A stretch of DNA of 64,000 nt. Origin: Methanobacterium sp. UBA375 (GTDB taxonomy: Archaea; Methanobacteriota; Methanobacteria; Methanobacteriales; Methanobacteriaceae). The DNA is taken from positions 407,649 through 471,648 of the forward strand of contig DAGC01000002.1 of assembly GCA_002495625.1 (NCBI GenBank), in the 5' to 3' direction. Under the pieces are notes generated by a model. It was not told where the DNA came from and searched no databases. It saw only the letters and a list, made by a program, of their open reading frames with translations. A program made the position numbers and the translations under genes. This document shows, piece by piece, positions 61,505-64,000 of the stretch (the stretch's first letter is position 1; the number at the start of each line of letters is the position of its first letter).

Positions 61505-62374
61505 ATGGCAAAAGCAGGGGTAATGATCGTAGAAGATGAAGCCATTACTGCCTTAGAAATTCGAAATGTAATAGAATCAGCAGATTACGAAGTTTTATCC
61601 GTGGTATACAGTGGTGAAGACGCTATAAAAGAAGCTCTAACCTTAAAACCCGATCTAATTTTGATGGATATCATCCTGAAGGGAGAAATAGATGGAATAG
61701 ACGCCGCCCGTAAGATCAAGGAATTCATGGATATCCCGGTTCTCTACATCACCGCTCTCGAATCAGTGGAACCAAACCGGCTTAAAAATACCAAAGGCGC
61801 AGGGTTCCTGGTTAAACCTATCTCTGAAGGAGAATTGATGAGCAACATCGAAATCGCCATTCACAACTACAAAAATAACAAGAAAGAACTCAAAAACACT
61901 AAATCCGAAAGTTTAAGTGATGTGCAGGTTTTCCTCCAGAGCATGATTCCCCAGTTATCATCCAACCTATCCATTGATAAGAGAGGGGCCTTCCTGGGGA
62001 TATTCCACAAGAAATTCGAAAAATTCATGAAACCCCGATTCCTCAAGGAAACCGGGAGATACGATAAGGGGGTATTCGATAAACTCCCAGAAACAGGTAA
62101 ACTGCAGGTCTACCTCAACTGGATCATCACCTTCTTCCAGAACCTGGGCTTTGAAGTGGATGTATTCGATCAAAGGGATGAATGGATAGTCACCTTCCGG
62201 GACTGCACCTGGTGTGAGAGAAACTATGAAAACATATTCTGCTGCCTGATATGCCAGGCTATCCTGAAACAGACCTTAAACTGGACCGGTATTGATGGGG
62301 ATATAGAATCACTTTCCGATGCCAGCATCAACAAGCCACTATGCAGATACAAGATAGCCCTGAATCATGACTGA
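61505..62374 (+). CDS. Response regulator with methanogen-type Cys-rich output domain
   Basis: About 289 residues from ATG 61505 (GGGAGAG seven bases upstream); a GTG at 61463 would add 14. The receiver domain (1-120) has VEDEA, phospho-acceptor Asp55 in ILMDIIL, Thr in LYITALES and Lys in LVKPI. The C-terminal domain (about 140-289) matches the type known as methanogen output domain 1: LSIDKRGAFLGIFHKKFEKF, LGFEVDVFDQ, and several Cys (FRDCTWCERN, FCCLICQAIL). The Cys set could hold a metal or sense redox state. It is a candidate partner of the orphan kinases at 8.2 and 29.4 kb. Confidence 0.87.
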   Translation: MAKAGVMIVEDEAITALEIRNVIESADYEVLSVVYSGEDAIKEALTLKPDLILMDIILKGEIDGIDAARKIKEFMDIPVLYITALESVEPNRLKNTKGAGFLVKPISEGELMSNIEIAIHNYKNNKKELKNTKSESLSDVQVFLQSMIPQLSSNLSIDKRGAFLGIFHKKFEKFMKPRFLKETGRYDKGVFDKLPETGKLQVYLNWIITFFQNLGFEVDVFDQRDEWIVTFRDCTWCERNYENIFCCLICQAILKQTLNWTGIDGDIESLSDASINKPLCRYKIALNHD

Positions 62375-62420
62375 TTTTCTAAAATATAAAAACTAATTTT
62401 TATACTTAGGGAGATTTTAA

Positions 62421-62870
62421 ATGACTAACGACAGTAAAGAGTTATCTAAGATGGATAAATTTCTAGAAAAGGGTAAAGAACACCACCGAGCGGAGTTCAT
62501 CGTCGCGGTGATCGTCAACATCATACTCTACTATATAGCCAACAACCTCCTGAACTGGCATATCAGCTTCATAGCCCCTACTTTCGCCGATGTTTTATGG
62601 ATTGTGAACTATTCCCTCCTGGCGGTCATCATAGTAAACCTGATATTCATATTCTATCACCCTAACTGGTTAAGGAACCTCCTACAAGCCGTAGTCGATG
62701 TGCTGTTTATAATAACTGCCTACACCTTTTTCACGGTATTCCCCTTCCTGGTGGGTGAAGGCGTGGACATAGCCCTGAAGATCCTCATCGCACTGATGAT
62801 AGTGGCGTCTGTTATTTCTTTGGTAGTCCATATAGTCAGGTTCATACTGGGATTGATCTACAGGGATTGA
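62421..62870 (+). CDS. Four-helix membrane protein, unknown
   Basis: 149 residues. A charged N-terminus (KMDKFLEKGKEHHRAEFIVA) is followed by four helices (VIVNIILYYIANNLLNW, VLWIVNYSLLAVIIVNLIFI, LLQAVVDVLFIITAYTFFTV, ILIALMIVASVISLVVHIV). It starts 46 bases after the response regulator behind GGGAG and may be co-transcribed with it. No family was recognised. Confidence 0.72.
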   Translation: MTNDSKELSKMDKFLEKGKEHHRAEFIVAVIVNIILYYIANNLLNWHISFIAPTFADVLWIVNYSLLAVIIVNLIFIFYHPNWLRNLLQAVVDVLFIITAYTFFTVFPFLVGEGVDIALKILIALMIVASVISLVVHIVRFILGLIYRD

Positions 62871-62904
62871 TGATGAAAAACATCATTTTTTAAATTTAAT
62901 TAGT

Positions 62905-62970
62905 TCTTTTTATCTAATTAACTCTCTTTTATCTAAATTAACTTTTTTTATCTAATGAACTAATTTTTTA
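62905..62970. repeat. Three imperfect T-rich tandem repeats, probable terminator
   Basis: The motif ctttttatctaa-ttaact is repeated three times with small changes. The T-runs (five to seven T) should terminate transcription from the membrane-protein gene. Confidence 0.45.
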
Positions 62971-63044
62971 ATATTTTTAACAGTCGTACTTCCTTAAAAT
63001 CCTTTAAACTCTCTTTTCGTAAACCCCCTGTGAGATAACGATAA

Positions 63045-63054
63045 CTATATATTA
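63045..63054 (+). promoter_or_regulatory. TATA box of the hsp20 gene
   Basis: ctatatatta following cgataa. The expected transcription start is near 63075, giving a leader of about 27 bases with GAGGCGA before the ATG at 63102. Confidence 0.45.
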
Positions 63055-63101
63055 ATCCTTAGGTAACATACTAAATGACTCAAGATATGAGGCGATAAAA
63101 A

Positions 63102-63548
63102 ATGAGAAGAAGAAACAGGACTATTTTAGATAGGAAAGGTTTAGTCGAGAAGATGCTGGAAGACACGGCCCAGACCATCGACAACATCAGATACGACATT
63201 GAAAAATCCATAGTTGACTACACATTCGTCCCAGGTAAGGACATAATAGAAACAGACGACAGCGTAATAGTGCACGTGGATCTGCCCGGCATCAAGAAAG
63301 AGGACATCGAACTAAACGTAACCGATAAAAGGATGAAAGTCAAAGCAAAATTCGACATCACCAGCAAAGTCGAGAGGGGAAGTCACATAACCATAAACGA
63401 CCAGAAAAGTGGTTATTTAAGGAGAACAGTAAGGTTCCCCAGAAAAGTGATACCAGAACAAGCAGAAGCCCGCTTTGACCAGGACGTTTTAACCGTGGAA
63501 GTCCCTAAAGAGGAAAAAGAAGAAAGCTTCCAAGTGGAGATAAAATAA
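63102..63548 (+). CDS. Hsp20/alpha-crystallin small heat-shock protein
   Basis: 148 residues. The alpha-crystallin domain (about 45-140) has DSVIVHVDLPGIKKEDIELN, GYLRRTVRFPRKVIPEQAEA and VLTVEVPKEE. The C-terminal anchor motif is a weak form (FQVEIK) of the usual I-x-I. It forms cytosolic oligomers that hold unfolding proteins. It is monocistronic with its own TATA box and a following gene-free region of more than 450 bases. Confidence 0.92.
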   Translation: MRRRNRTILDRKGLVEKMLEDTAQTIDNIRYDIEKSIVDYTFVPGKDIIETDDSVIVHVDLPGIKKEDIELNVTDKRMKVKAKFDITSKVERGSHITINDQKSGYLRRTVRFPRKVIPEQAEARFDQDVLTVEVPKEEKEESFQVEIK

Positions 63549-64000
63549 TCTCGAAAGCTTTTCTAGTTCCCTATGGGAATTGATGGTTAGAATCTGTTGA
63601 TTATAAACCAGTTTATCTACGTAAGATTAACAATCCCGTCTATGGGTGTTAACTATCTGTCTACGTAGGTATTAACTCTCACAGGTGGTTTCATCCAACT
63701 GGCCGGCTATAATCAAACTCGTTTTTGTATATCCCAGTGGACCAACACTTCTTAGGAGTTTCACCGCCTCCTGGTCCACTCACCGGCTCTTTGGCCGCAT
63801 CTTGAGAGTTAATTCCCACTGGTTTATATCATCCTTTTTTTTGATCAACTTCTCATGTTAGAGTATATACTCCACAAGATTGTATACTCCACAAGATTAA
63901 GATGCACCCCCGCCTAAAATCCCAACTTGTAGAATTAACCAGTTTTTGGGTGGTTGGATTAATTTGGGCATAATTTGGGCATATCTATTTTAGGCAAAGT
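63549..64000. other. Intergenic region with hairpins
   Basis: No ORF was found. A hairpin TTAACA-at-CCC / GGGTGTTAA lies at 63627-63652 between two copies of tctacgta. It is followed by the structured element at 63671-63813, a run of eight T (63835-63842) and AT-rich sequence with repeated tatactccacaagatt (63867-63898). The window ends before the next gene. Confidence 0.45.
63671..63813. ncRNA. Candidate structured RNA (strand undetermined)
   Basis: Nested inverted repeats enclose about 143 bases. A perfect 11-bp stem pairs ATTAACTCTCA (63671-63681) with 63803-63813. Inside, GCCGG (63702-63706) pairs with CCGGC (63783-63787). AGTGGACCA (63736-63744) pairs with TGGTCCACT (63772-63780), and AGGAG (63754-63758) with CTCCT, so the innermost loop is TTTCACCGC. 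On the plus strand a T8 tract follows (63835-63842); on the minus strand a TATA-like gatataaacc (63823-63832) precedes it. It matches no RNA family I can name, and it could also be a leader element of a gene beyond the window. Confidence 0.4.

Overview
The window looks like a chromosomal segment of a pseudomurein-walled methanogen of the order Methanobacteriales, probably a mesophilic Methanobacterium-type organism. The main evidence is five genes with pseudomurein-binding repeats (pseudomurein is known only from Methanobacteriales and Methanopyrus). Archaeal-type genes (Lhr-like helicase, NucS, MinD/ParA, NikR) and a two-component regulator with a Cys-rich output domain of methanogen type agree with this. 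No rRNA, tRNA, CRISPR array or transposase was seen.

Layout. 1-5 kb: two tandem secreted pseudomurein-binding/transglutaminase-fold proteins, then a beta-helix adhesin gene split by one in-frame TGA, then an orphan Ig-like remnant. 5-19 kb: mostly housekeeping genes, namely a tautomerase, a DUF255 thioredoxin-fold protein, NikR, a PAS histidine kinase, a zinc-type ABC transporter, an Lhr-like helicase with a metallophosphoesterase, and a Na+/Ca2+ exchanger. 19.2-27.7 kb: a dense minus-strand island of small bacterial-type genes (SRPBCC/AHSA1, VOC/PhnB, DUF1697, AAC(3), alpha/beta hydrolases, RidA) in which at least three genes carry frameshifts. 28-34.5 kb: a HEAT-repeat protein, a ThsB-like TIR protein, a membrane histidine kinase, NucS and an M48 protease.

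34.5-51.2 kb is the most unusual part. A surface protein of about 2,700 residues (signal peptide, pseudomurein-binding repeats, four beta-helix/Ig cycles) ends in a conserved module of about 260 residues followed by a unique C-terminus. Downstream on the same strand lie displaced copies of that module with different C-termini (40.7-42.2 and 37.7-38.9 kb), plus fragments at 36.4-37.0, 35.4-35.6 and 34.6-34.7 kb. Each copy is followed by a small membrane protein or by TPR proteins. This is the layout of a bacterial polymorphic-toxin locus: a full-length toxin, orphan C-terminal cassettes and candidate immunity genes. Here it sits on a pseudomurein-binding surface protein. Toxin activity is inferred, not shown.

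51.3-64 kb: HisG, a methyltransferase, two more pseudomurein-binding enzymes (one transglutaminase/papain-like, one fused to a class-I glutamine-amidotransferase-like domain), MinD, several small hypothetical genes, a response regulator, Hsp20 and a candidate structured RNA near the right edge. In three pseudomurein-binding-repeat genes the Shine-Dalgarno spacing and the conserved signal peptide point to ATA or ATT start codons.
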